From JAWLCQ01 sp041687095 (GTDB lineage: Bacteria > Planctomycetota > Phycisphaerae > SM23-33): a DNA stretch of 64,000 nt. Positions 42,838 to 50,692 of the stretch are shown piece after piece. The notes below the pieces were generated by a model, which saw only the letters and a program-made list of their open reading frames with translations, was not told the DNA's origin and made no database searches. The translations under genes and the position numbers were made by a program. Numbering within the stretch: the first letter of the stretch is position 1; every line of letters starts with the position of its first letter. The DNA lies in the NCBI GenBank assembly GCA_041687095.1, contig JAWLCQ010000007.1, positions 3,450-67,449 of the forward strand. Direction: 5' to 3'.

Positions 42838-42866
42838 TTGCGTGATTCGCAGTGGCGGGCTAGACT
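42838..42866 (+). promoter_or_regulatory. Near-leaderless promoter of tyrS
   Basis: TTGCGT (42838-42843), a 17-bp spacer and TAGACT (42861-42866). ATG 42877 follows after ten bases and there is no ribosome binding site, so the leader would be zero to a few bases. Confidence 0.5.
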
Positions 42867-42876
42867 TTTGGGTTCT

Positions 42877-44094
42877 ATGAGCCAGATAAGCGACAAACCG
42901 ATCCCCGAACAGGTCCAGTTCCTCCTCCGCGGCGCCGACGCCGTCTACACCCCCGAGGAACTCACCGAGCGCCTCCGCGCATCCCAGGCGAGCGGGACGC
43001 CCCTGCGGGTCAAGCTGGGGCTCGACCCCACCGCCCCCGATATCCACCTCGGGCACACCGTGGTCCTGCGGAAGATGCGGCAGTTCCAGGACCTCGGGCA
43101 CACCGCCGTCCTGATCATCGGGGACTACACCGCCCGCATCGGGGACCCCAGCGGAGTGAACAAGACCCGACCGGTGCTGACGCCCGAGGAGATCCAGGCC
43201 AACGCCCAGACCTACTTCGACCAGGCGGGCAAGATCCTCGACACCTCCCCGGGCAAGCTCGAGGTCCGCCCCAACAGCGAGTGGCTCGACGGGCTGAGCT
43301 TCGCCGACGTCATCAAACTCGCCGCCCAGATGACCGTCGCCCGCATGATGGAGCGCGACACCTTCGAGATCCGCTACAAGGCGGGCGTGCCCATCGGGGT
43401 CCACGAGTTCCTCTACCCACTCATGCAGGGCTACGACTCCGTCTGCATCCACGCCGACGTCGAACTCGGGGGCACCGACCAGACGTTCAACAACCTCGTC
43501 GGGCGCGACCTGCAGGCCAACGCCGGCCAGAAGTCCCAGATCGTGCTCATCATGCCCATCCTCGTCGGGCTCGACGGGACGCAGAAGATGAGCAAGTCCA
43601 AGGGCAACTACATCGGGGTCACCGACGAGCCCAACGACATGTTCGGGAAGGTCATGTCCATCCCGGACAGCCTGATGGAGAACTACTTCACGCTCCTGAC
43701 CCCCCTGCCCGCCGACGAGATCGCCGCGCTCGTGGACCCCGGAAAGACCCATCCGCGAAAGGCCAAGGCGATGCTCGGACGCATGATCGTGGAGCAGTAC
43801 CACGGACCCGCCGCCGCCGCCGCCGCCGAGGGCGAGTTCGACCGCGTCTTCGCCCAGGGCGACGTGCCCACCGACATGCCCGAGATCCGCCCCCCGGCCA
43901 ACCGCATGAACGTCGTCGACCTCATCGTCGCCGCCGACTTCGCCAAGTCCAAGGGCGAGGCCCGCCGCCTCGTCCAGCAGAACGCCGTCTCCCTCGACGC
44001 CAACAAGATCGACTCCATCGACGCCGAACTCGACCTCGCCGCCGGCCAGGTCCTGCGCGTCGGGAAGCGACGGTTCGGACGCATTACCCTTTGA
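42877..44094 (+). CDS. tyrS: Tyrosine--tRNA ligase
   Basis: A 405-aa class I synthetase. The HIGH-type motif is HLGHT (in DPTAPDIHLGHTVVL), the tyrosine pocket includes YTARIGDPSG and FLYPLMQGYDS, and the ATP-loop motif is KMSKSKGN. A C-terminal S4-like RNA-binding domain begins near residue 340 (MNVVDLIVAADFAKSKGEAR). It charges tRNA-Tyr. The 'LGLDPTAPDIHLGHTVVLRK' form belongs to the TyrZ-like bacterial branch. Near-leaderless transcription is predicted from the promoter at 42838-42866. It follows module B3 and precedes the D module. Confidence 0.95.
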   Translation: MSQISDKPIPEQVQFLLRGADAVYTPEELTERLRASQASGTPLRVKLGLDPTAPDIHLGHTVVLRKMRQFQDLGHTAVLIIGDYTARIGDPSGVNKTRPVLTPEEIQANAQTYFDQAGKILDTSPGKLEVRPNSEWLDGLSFADVIKLAAQMTVARMMERDTFEIRYKAGVPIGVHEFLYPLMQGYDSVCIHADVELGGTDQTFNNLVGRDLQANAGQKSQIVLIMPILVGLDGTQKMSKSKGNYIGVTDEPNDMFGKVMSIPDSLMENYFTLLTPLPADEIAALVDPGKTHPRKAKAMLGRMIVEQYHGPAAAAAAEGEFDRVFAQGDVPTDMPEIRPPANRMNVVDLIVAADFAKSKGEARRLVQQNAVSLDANKIDSIDAELDLAAGQVLRVGKRRFGRITL

Positions 44095-44117
44095 CGCCAG
44101 ATTGAGAATCCCCGGAA

Positions 44118-44285
44118 GAATGGGCGGGGATGAACGCAGATGGAGAGCAGAGGCACTAGGGACTAGGGACCAGGCACTAGGGAAGAAGAGGAACAGGTCC
44201 CTTGATAGGCCGCTTCTTCCTGGTCCCTGTTGCCTCTTGCCCAGTGCTTTTCTTCATCTGCGTTCATCTGCGTTCATCCCCGCTG
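44118..44285. repeat. Inverted repeat module D (ACTAGGG heptamers, GAACGCAGAT units)
   Basis: GGGCGGGGATGAACGCAGATGG (44122-44143) faces CATCTGCGTTCATCTGCGTTCATCCCCGC (44255-44283) over a spacer. The spacer holds ACTAGGGACTAGGGACCAGGCACTAGGG followed by CTGGTCCCTGTTGCC in the opposite sense. The outer and inner arms are nested. A related single copy (TGTTCATCGGCGTTCATCCCCGC) lies near 61697-61725. It fills the gap 44095-44331. Confidence 0.75.
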
Positions 44286-44331
44286 ACTCTTCTGGTACGA
44301 TCAGTGAGACCTGGGACCCGGAGGAAGACGA

Positions 44332-45561
44332 ATGGCGGACTCAAAGAGAGACATCGCGGTCCTGCGGGACCTGACGAAGCGGTACATGGAGGTCGCGACG
44401 AGTCCCCAGCAGCAGGAGCTGCGCGGCCTGTGGCGGGACCACAACTCGCTTCTCAAGACGCGCCCGCTGGTGTACGTCCGCGGGGGCCGCTGCTGGAGCG
44501 AGGTGCCCGAGATCACGCAGCTCCAGTGCGAGGACGGGCTGCTCCGCATGTTCGAGGGCGCCCTGCGGACGGACCTGTTCCGCGCGTCGCTCGGGGGCGA
44601 CGACGTGTTCGAGCCCTGGATCACCGTGGGCGCCGGCCACAAGTGCCGCGGGTGGGGCCTGTCGAGCTCCCGCACGCACACCGACTTCGCCAAGGGCTCG
44701 TGGAAGGCCGACTACCCCCTCAAGGACGAGTCCGACGTCGAGAAGATGCACTCGCCCTGGCACGAGATCGACGAGGAGGCGACCGCCCGCAACGCCGCCC
44801 GCATCACCGAGATCCTCGGGGACCTCACGACCATCCACGTCGACCGCGCCCCCGCCTACCGCGTCTGGTCGGCCGACCTGTCGACGGACCTGGGATACCT
44901 CCGCGGGATCGAGAACCTCATGCTCGACATGATCGACCGCCCTGAGTGGCTCCACCGGCTCCTGGCGTTCATGCGCGACGGGGTCCTCCGCACCCACGCC
45001 CAGGCCGAGGCCGCCGGGGACTGGTCCCTCGCCGAGCACCAGAACCAGTCCATCCCCTATGCCCGCGAACTCGCCGACCCCGCCCCCAACACCCACGGCG
45101 TGAAGCGCAAGCAGCTCTGGGGCTACCTCGCCGCCCAGGAACTCACCCTCGTCTCCCCCGCCATGCACGACGAGTTCATGCTCCAGTACCAGATCCCCAT
45201 CCTCCGGGAGTTCGGGCTCGTCGCGTACGGCTGCTGCGAGGACCTGACGAACAAGATCGACATCCTCCGCCAGATCCCCAACCTCCGCCGCATCGCCGTC
45301 GTCCCCCGCGCCGACGTGAAGAAGTCGGCCGAGCAGATCGGGACGGACTACGTCATGTCCTGGCGGCCCAACCCGGCGGAGATGGTCTGCTGCGGGTACG
45401 ACGAGTCCCGCGTCCGCCGCATCGTCACCGACGCCCTCGACGCCACCCGCGGGCAGCATATTGACATTACGCTCAAGGACGTCGACACCATCGAGAACGA
45501 CCCCGGGCGACTGCGGAAGTGGACGCGCTTAGTGAAGGACATTTGCGAGGATTACGCGTAG
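44332..45561 (+). CDS. URO-D family protein (uroporphyrinogen decarboxylase / corrinoid methyltransferase fold)
   Basis: A protein of 409 aa. A TIM-barrel of the URO-D superfamily is suggested by SLLKTRPLVYVRGG, ENLMLDMIDRPEWLHRLL and ILREFGLVAYGCCEDL. The Gly-Cys-Cys-Glu segment corresponds to the metal- or substrate-binding strand of MtaA-like methyltransferases, and MSWRPNPAEMVCCGYDE is consistent. Classical UroD residues for tetrapyrrole binding are not evident, so I favour a corrinoid- or cobalamin-linked methyltransferase or an unknown planctomycete subgroup over haem synthesis. A GGAGGA site precedes ATG 44332. It is monocistronic between two repeat modules. Confidence 0.8.
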   Translation: MADSKRDIAVLRDLTKRYMEVATSPQQQELRGLWRDHNSLLKTRPLVYVRGGRCWSEVPEITQLQCEDGLLRMFEGALRTDLFRASLGGDDVFEPWITVGAGHKCRGWGLSSSRTHTDFAKGSWKADYPLKDESDVEKMHSPWHEIDEEATARNAARITEILGDLTTIHVDRAPAYRVWSADLSTDLGYLRGIENLMLDMIDRPEWLHRLLAFMRDGVLRTHAQAEAAGDWSLAEHQNQSIPYARELADPAPNTHGVKRKQLWGYLAAQELTLVSPAMHDEFMLQYQIPILREFGLVAYGCCEDLTNKIDILRQIPNLRRIAVVPRADVKKSAEQIGTDYVMSWRPNPAEMVCCGYDESRVRRIVTDALDATRGQHIDITLKDVDTIENDPGRLRKWTRLVKDICEDYA

Positions 45562-45573
45562 TCGATGGTGAGG

Positions 45574-45803
45574 CGATTTGGGATTTGGGATTTCGGATTT
45601 GGCCCGTGGAATACGAAACGTGGGCGACAAATGGGACCGTGGGCCGCAGAGACGCAGAGGACGCAGAGAAGGCGTGCTGCTCAACGGTTCTCCTCTCTGA
45701 GTCTCTGCGTCTCTGCGGCCTGTTCTCAAGCGGCTGCCTTCGCCACCCCGCTCCCGGATGCCATGGCCCAAATCCGAAATCCGAAATCCCAAATCCGAAA
45801 TTG
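45574..45803. repeat. Nested inverted modules B4 (GGATTTG/GGATTTC) and ACGCAGAG array
   Basis: The outer arms GATTTGGGATTTGGGATTTCGG (45575-45598) and CCAAATCCGAAATCC... (45769-45803) face each other. Inside, CCGCAGAGACGCAGAGGACGCAGAGAAGG (45643-45672) faces CTCTCTGAGTCTCTGCGTCTCTGCGGCC (45691-45720). Two different short-unit arrays are therefore nested one in the other. Confidence 0.8.
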
Positions 45804-45842
45804 CCCCCCTCCCCCCTGGATCCATGAACCGAGCATAACGCC

Positions 45843-47147
45843 ATGTACAAACTGAATCCTCCCCACGTCTACATCCACGAGTCCGTCCGCAACGCCCCGA
45901 AGCTCAACGCCCGTGCGGAGGCGGTCATCGCCGCCCTCGTCAACCGCCCCCCCGTGACGGTCTACCGCGACGAGGACCTCCCGCGGATGATCCGCGAGGA
46001 GGGCCTCCTCGCCAACCGCCGCTGGATGGGGACGATGGACGACATCCCCGACCCTATCCTGCTGCTCAACACCTTCCGCTTCGACGGGCGGAGGGAGGAG
46101 CGGATGGCGTTCGTCGAGCGCGAGTGCGGCGTGTCGGGCTTCCACACCGCCGAGGCCCTCGCGGGCTACGGGCCCTTCGACTGGTGGAACAGCGGGCTTT
46201 CCGGGTGGAAGCATCCCGACGTCGCCTGCCGCCCCTGCTGGCGGGTGCACCTGCAGAACGGCTGCGCGCACAAGTGCCACTACTGCGGGCTGGGTGGGAT
46301 GCTGGCGGCCATGCTGAACGTCGAGGAGTACCTCGAGCACTTCGCCCGCCTCATCGACGCGCACCCCTGGCAGGAGACGTACCTGCTGGAGGACGACGCG
46401 GACGTGCTGGGCCTGGAGCCCGAGATCGACTGCACCGGGCCCATCATCGACTTCTTCGGGACCCTCCCGGACCGCTACGTCATCCTCCACACCAAGTCCG
46501 CCAACGTGGACTGGATGGTCGACCGCCCGCACAACGGGAAGACCATCGTGGTGTGGAGCATCTCGGGGCGGGGGCAGTCCGAGCGGTTCGAGCCCGTCTG
46601 CGGGACGCTCGACGAACGCATCTCCGCCGCCCGCACGCTGCAGGAGGCGGGCTACCCGATCCGCTACAAGTTCAAGCCCATCATCCCCGTCCGCTCGTGG
46701 CGAACCGACGCCAGCGAGGCCATCGCCCGCATCTTCGAGCACACCCGCCCCGACGTCATCAGCCTGGCGTGCTTCATGTGGGTGGACGTCGACGGGATGA
46801 AGCAGTGCCTCGACCCCGACGCCCTGGACCCCGCCTTCCTCGCCGCCGCCGAGAACGCCCGCGAGTCCATGGTCCCCCACAATACCCGCCCCTTCCCCGA
46901 GGACCTGCGGGCCGAGGTCTACCAGCACTACCTCGCTGAGATCCGCCGCCACGACCCCGACGTGCCCGTGTCGATCTCGACGGAGTCGCTGGACCTGTGG
47001 AAGCGGCTGGGCCCGGCGCTGGGGGCCGACTGGCGGACCTACACCTGCGGCTGCGGGCCGCAATCCACCCCCGGGCGAAAGGTCCTCCCCTGCAACCCCT
47101 ACGCCGTCGCGGGAGGCGGCCCGGTGGGAGGGTTCGAAACCCTCTGA
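45843..47147 (+). CDS. Radical SAM protein of spore photoproduct lyase (SplB) family
   Basis: A 434-aa cytoplasmic enzyme. The [4Fe-4S] motif is CAHKCHYC (Cys141-x3-Cys145-x2-Cys148). After it, DRYVILHTKSANVDWMVDRP and KTIVVWSISGRGQSERFEP match the SplB core, and IRYKFKPIIPVRSW marks its return strand. SplB repairs the UV spore photoproduct in DNA by radical chemistry; homologues in non-spore formers are of unknown substrate. An extra Cys-rich end (TYTCGCGPQSTPGRKVLPC) is not in the canonical enzyme as I remember it and could hold a second cluster. The spacing to the kinase downstream is 84 bp. Confidence 0.9.
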   Translation: MYKLNPPHVYIHESVRNAPKLNARAEAVIAALVNRPPVTVYRDEDLPRMIREEGLLANRRWMGTMDDIPDPILLLNTFRFDGRREERMAFVERECGVSGFHTAEALAGYGPFDWWNSGLSGWKHPDVACRPCWRVHLQNGCAHKCHYCGLGGMLAAMLNVEEYLEHFARLIDAHPWQETYLLEDDADVLGLEPEIDCTGPIIDFFGTLPDRYVILHTKSANVDWMVDRPHNGKTIVVWSISGRGQSERFEPVCGTLDERISAARTLQEAGYPIRYKFKPIIPVRSWRTDASEAIARIFEHTRPDVISLACFMWVDVDGMKQCLDPDALDPAFLAAAENARESMVPHNTRPFPEDLRAEVYQHYLAEIRRHDPDVPVSISTESLDLWKRLGPALGADWRTYTCGCGPQSTPGRKVLPCNPYAVAGGGPVGGFETL

Positions 47148-47231
47148 TTCCTCCCAAGAGAATGCCGACATATCTGATGCACGCATGTGGATTGGCTTCC
47201 GGGCTCCTATAGTTGACTGGGATCCACTCCG

Positions 47232-49841
47232 ATGACCGGAAAGGCTTCCAACACGGCGTCCGAACCGTCGTTCGAGAACCTCCACCGAGTGGTGGCGGAT
47301 TCCACGTACGATTGGGAGTACCTCCAGGCGCCCGAGGGGCAGTTCCTCTACGTCTCCCCGTCGTGCCGGCGGATCACGGGCTACCCCGCCGAGCAGTTCC
47401 TCGCCGACCCCGGGCTCTACCTGCAAATCGTCCATCCCGACGACCGCCCCCGCGTCGCCGCCCACCAGTGCCTCCCCTCCGATAGCGGTGACATCTCCCC
47501 GCTGGAGTTTCGCATCGTGCGGCCCGACGGGGGCGTGCGGTGGATCGGCCACGTCTGCCGCGAGGTCCTCGACGCGCAGCACCGGCGGGTGGGCCTGCGA
47601 GGCTCGAACCGCGACATCACGTACGGCATGAACGTCCGGATCACCCTCCAGCGTGAGCTGGCGCACCGCGAGGCCCTGCAGCGGCTGGTGACGGAGATCT
47701 CCACCCGGTTCATCCGTACGCCCCCGGAGGGCGTGGACGCGGAGATCGACCGCGCCCTCGCCGAGGTCGGGCAGTTCACCGGCGTGCAGCGATGCTACGT
47801 CTTCCAGTTCCGCGACGGGACCCGACTCATGGACAACACCCACGAGTGGTGCGCCGCGGGCGTGGCTCCCTATCTGGCCCAGCTCCAGGGCGTCCCGGTC
47901 GAGCGCTTCCCGTGGTTCGCCCGCCAGATCCTCGCCCGGGAGGTCGTCTACGTCCCCGACGTCGCCCACCTGCCCCCCTCCGCCGCCGCCGAACGCGCCG
48001 AGTTCGAGTCCGAGGGCACCCGGTCCCTGATCAACGTCCCGATGGCCGTCGGGGAGGAACTGCTGGGCTTCCTCGGGCTCGACACCACGGCGGAGGTCAA
48101 GCTCTACTCCCATGACACCATCGTCCTGCTCCAGATCACCGGGGAGATCTTCGCCGACGCCCTGCTCCGCCGCCGCGTCGAGCACGAACTCCATCGCAGC
48201 CAGACGCGCCTGCAGAGCATCTTCCGCGGGGCGCCGATCGGCATGGGCGTGGTCCGCCGCCACAACGCGCACCGCACCATCCTGGAGGTCAACGACGCCC
48301 TCTGCGACATGGTCGGCCGACCCCCGAGCGAACTGGTCGGCAGCGATGCCCGCATCCTGTACCCCAGTCAGGAGGAGTACGACCAGGTCGGCCGGCGGAA
48401 GTACGAGCAGATCCGCCTCACCGGCGTGGGCGCGGTCGAGACCCAGTGGGTCCGCAGCGACGGACAGCGGGTCGAGGTGCTGCTGAGTTCCGCCCCGATC
48501 GACCCGGCCGACCCCAGCCTGGGCGTGAGCTTCGCCGCCGTCGACATCACCGACCGCAAGCACGCCGAGGACCTGCTGCGGGGGGCCAAGCAGGAACTCG
48601 AACGCCGCGTCGCCCAGCGCACCGAGGAACTCTCCCGCATGGTCGAGGCCCTCCAGGCCGAGGTCGAACGCCGCAAGCTCGCCGAGGACGTCCTCCGCGG
48701 GCAACGGCAGCAACTGCGAGCCCTCACCTCCGAACTCACCCTCGCCGAGCAACGGGAACGCTCCCGCCTCGCCCGCGTCCTCCACGACGGGCTCCAGCAG
48801 ACCCTCGTCGGGGCCAACCTCCGCGTCGAACTGCTCGAACGCTCCGACAACCCCGCCACCCGCGCCGCCGCCGCCGACGTGAAGGACCTCATCTCCGAGG
48901 CCATCCAGACCTCACGCTCCCTGACGGCCGAACTCAGTCCCCCCATCCTCTACGAAGGCGGGCTCGTCGAGGCGATGGAGTGGCTCGCCCGCTGGATGCG
49001 CGACCGGCACGGGCTGACCGTGGGGCTGGACGTCCACGGGGACGCGTCGGCCGTCGGGCAGGATATGATCATCCTGCTGTTCCAGTCGGTCCGCGAGCTG
49101 CTGTTCAACGTCGTCAAACACGCCGGAGTCCAGGAGGCCCGCGTGGAGGTCGCCGTCGAGGAGCAGCACGTGCGGGTCACGGTGAAGGACCACGGCCGGG
49201 GCTTCGATCCGCAGCAACTTTCGGCCGCGGGCGACGCGGGCGGGGGGATGGGCCTGTTCGGGATCCGCGAGCGACTGGGGTACATGGGCGGCGAGGTCCG
49301 GCTGGAGAGCACCCGCGGACAGGGCGTGCGGATCACGCTTATCGCCCCGGTGGCGGCCATCCCTCCGCCGCCACAGCCCGGCAAGGCGGCGGCCGCCGTC
49401 CCGACCGCCCGGGCCCCGCACGCCCCCGCCCCCCCCGCGTGCATCCGCGTCGTGCTGGTGGACGACCACATCGTCATGCGGCAGGGCCTCAGCGCCCTGC
49501 TGGAGACCGAGCCCGACATGCTCGTCGTTGGGGAGGCGTCGGACGGCGAGTCGGCGGTGCGGGTGGTTCGCGAGAAGCATCCGGACATCGTCCTCATGGA
49601 CATCTCCATGCCGGGGATGAACGGCATTGAGGCGACGCGGGCGATCCACTCCGAACTGCCCGAGGTGGGCGTGATCGGGCTGTCGATGTTCCAGGAGGAG
49701 GAGCAGGCCCGCCGCATGTGCGACGCCGGGGGGGCGATCTACCTGACCAAGACCGGCCCGTCCGCCACCCTCCTCGCCGCCATCCGCGACCTCGCCCATC
49801 GAAGCGGCCCCCCCCACCCGGCCACCGGCCTCCCGGCGTGA
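47232..49841 (+). CDS. Hybrid sensor histidine kinase: PAS-GAF-PAS-HisKA_3-HATPase-REC
   Basis: A soluble 869-aa protein. Domains in order: PAS (about 17-130), GAF (about 145-310), PAS (about 325-440), a coiled-coil linker, a HisKA_3 dimerisation helix with phospho-acceptor His518 in RVLHDG, HATPase_c (about 610-705) with Asn626 in LLFNVVKHAG and the DHGRGFDP box, a Pro/Ala linker, and REC (about 737-860) with phospho-acceptor Asp790 in VLMDISMPG. HisKA_3 kinases normally signal to NarL/FixJ regulators. Here the receiver is NarL-like (VVLVDDHIVMRQGLSALL) but no helix-turn-helix follows. So the output must be another protein, or the REC is a phosphate sink. A TATAGT -10 lies at 47208-47213. 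Confidence 0.95.
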   Translation: MTGKASNTASEPSFENLHRVVADSTYDWEYLQAPEGQFLYVSPSCRRITGYPAEQFLADPGLYLQIVHPDDRPRVAAHQCLPSDSGDISPLEFRIVRPDGGVRWIGHVCREVLDAQHRRVGLRGSNRDITYGMNVRITLQRELAHREALQRLVTEISTRFIRTPPEGVDAEIDRALAEVGQFTGVQRCYVFQFRDGTRLMDNTHEWCAAGVAPYLAQLQGVPVERFPWFARQILAREVVYVPDVAHLPPSAAAERAEFESEGTRSLINVPMAVGEELLGFLGLDTTAEVKLYSHDTIVLLQITGEIFADALLRRRVEHELHRSQTRLQSIFRGAPIGMGVVRRHNAHRTILEVNDALCDMVGRPPSELVGSDARILYPSQEEYDQVGRRKYEQIRLTGVGAVETQWVRSDGQRVEVLLSSAPIDPADPSLGVSFAAVDITDRKHAEDLLRGAKQELERRVAQRTEELSRMVEALQAEVERRKLAEDVLRGQRQQLRALTSELTLAEQRERSRLARVLHDGLQQTLVGANLRVELLERSDNPATRAAAADVKDLISEAIQTSRSLTAELSPPILYEGGLVEAMEWLARWMRDRHGLTVGLDVHGDASAVGQDMIILLFQSVRELLFNVVKHAGVQEARVEVAVEEQHVRVTVKDHGRGFDPQQLSAAGDAGGGMGLFGIRERLGYMGGEVRLESTRGQGVRITLIAPVAAIPPPPQPGKAAAAVPTARAPHAPAPPACIRVVLVDDHIVMRQGLSALLETEPDMLVVGEASDGESAVRVVREKHPDIVLMDISMPGMNGIEATRAIHSELPEVGVIGLSMFQEEEQARRMCDAGGAIYLTKTGPSATLLAAIRDLAHRSGPPHPATGLPA

Positions 49842-49904
49842 CGGACCGGCCGACAACGAACCCGACCCCGCCGCGCGGCATGCAGCCCGCCTTCTTCCCT
49901 TACC

Positions 49905-50465
49905 TCACCACGCCGGGCCCACCAGATCCACCTCGCCCTCGTCCCACGGATACGCGGCGGGGTAGATCATGGTGACGCGGCTCCACCACGGGCGTTCCGT
50001 GGGGCCCTGCCCGAGGCGGTTCACGAAGCGGTTGCGCACCTCGCGCGCCCCGAGCCTGGCGTAGAAGTCCGGCACGTCGGTCTGAAAGAGGCTCACCGGG
50101 AAGGTCCCGTCGTCCACGTACGCGAAGGCCGCCCGCACGACCGCCCGTCCCAACCCGCGCCCGCGCTCGGCGGGGTGGGTCATCACCCCCGCCAGCGCCA
50201 GCACGTCGAGCGGCCCACGCCCGGTCTCGACCCGCCGCGGCAGGAACCGCGCGACGGACAGGATCCGCCCCCCCTCCCGCACCAGAAACGTCCGCTCGCG
50301 CCGTGCGGCCGCCCACGCACACTCCGGCGCCGGTCCCGACACGGGACGATGGAACTTCGCCATCGCCTCCGGGGGATAAACCGCGGACCTCAGCTCGCCC
50401 AAACGCTCGCGATCGGCGTCGGTGAGGTCGGCGGTCAGGATGTTCTCGACATCGGGGGTGTGCAT
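49905..50465 (-). CDS. GNAT family N-acetyltransferase
   Basis: A 186-aa protein. The acetyl-CoA-binding motif A is present as LALAGVMTHPAERGRGLGRAVVRAAF (RGxGLG, with the V-M-x-H-P-x-x-R-G-R-G-L-G pattern), after the strand FLVREGGRILSVARFLPR. The C-terminal strand SLFQTDVPDFYARLGAREV is motif B with the Tyr-Glu/Gly-phe turn. It acetylates an amine, substrate unknown. TAGGAG precedes ATG 50465 by five bases. It lies downstream of a perfect inverted repeat (50531-50611) shared with 5121-5168. Confidence 0.9.
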   Translation of the reverse strand: MHTPDVENILTADLTDADRERLGELRSAVYPPEAMAKFHRPVSGPAPECAWAAARRERTFLVREGGRILSVARFLPRRVETGRGPLDVLALAGVMTHPAERGRGLGRAVVRAAFAYVDDGTFPVSLFQTDVPDFYARLGAREVRNRFVNRLGQGPTERPWWSRVTMIYPAAYPWDEGEVDLVGPAW

Positions 50466-50530
50466 GTCTGCTCCTATTCCCTGTCCTGTCCGCCCGGTCG
50501 GACGCGGATTGTCATTCCCCGTCTCCAAAC

Positions 50531-50611
50531 GGACGCCAAATGGCAAGCCCTGATCAAGGCATAGGGTGAATTCACGCGTGTGCCCTCATCAAGGCTTGCC
50601 ATTTGGCGTCC
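50531..50611. repeat. Perfect 18-bp inverted repeat (GGACGCCAAATGGCAAGC), copy 2
   Basis: Arms 50531-50548 and 50594-50611 are exact reverse complements and include the 16-mer of the element at 5121-5168. The centre carries a second small pair (TGATCAAGGC and CATCAAGGC are direct). It sits between the GNAT and rhamnulokinase genes, both on the minus strand. Confidence 0.75.
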
Positions 50612-50692
50612 GTTGGCGTTCGGTTCGAACCGTATCGGGCGCGTCTCGGTCCGATGTTCCGGATGCGGTTCCTTCGGGACTCCCGAATCGTC

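Noticed and set aside
42560..42880. Small ORFs reading SEIRNPKSEI or FGFRISDFGF-type peptides
   Set aside because: They are translations of the GAAATCC heptamer arrays and occur wherever the arrays do, in several frames.
44332..45561. Haem-pathway uroporphyrinogen decarboxylase (hemE)
   Set aside because: The fold fits, but the conserved tetrapyrrole-binding residues are not evident and the sequence looks closer to methyltransferase-type URO-D relatives.
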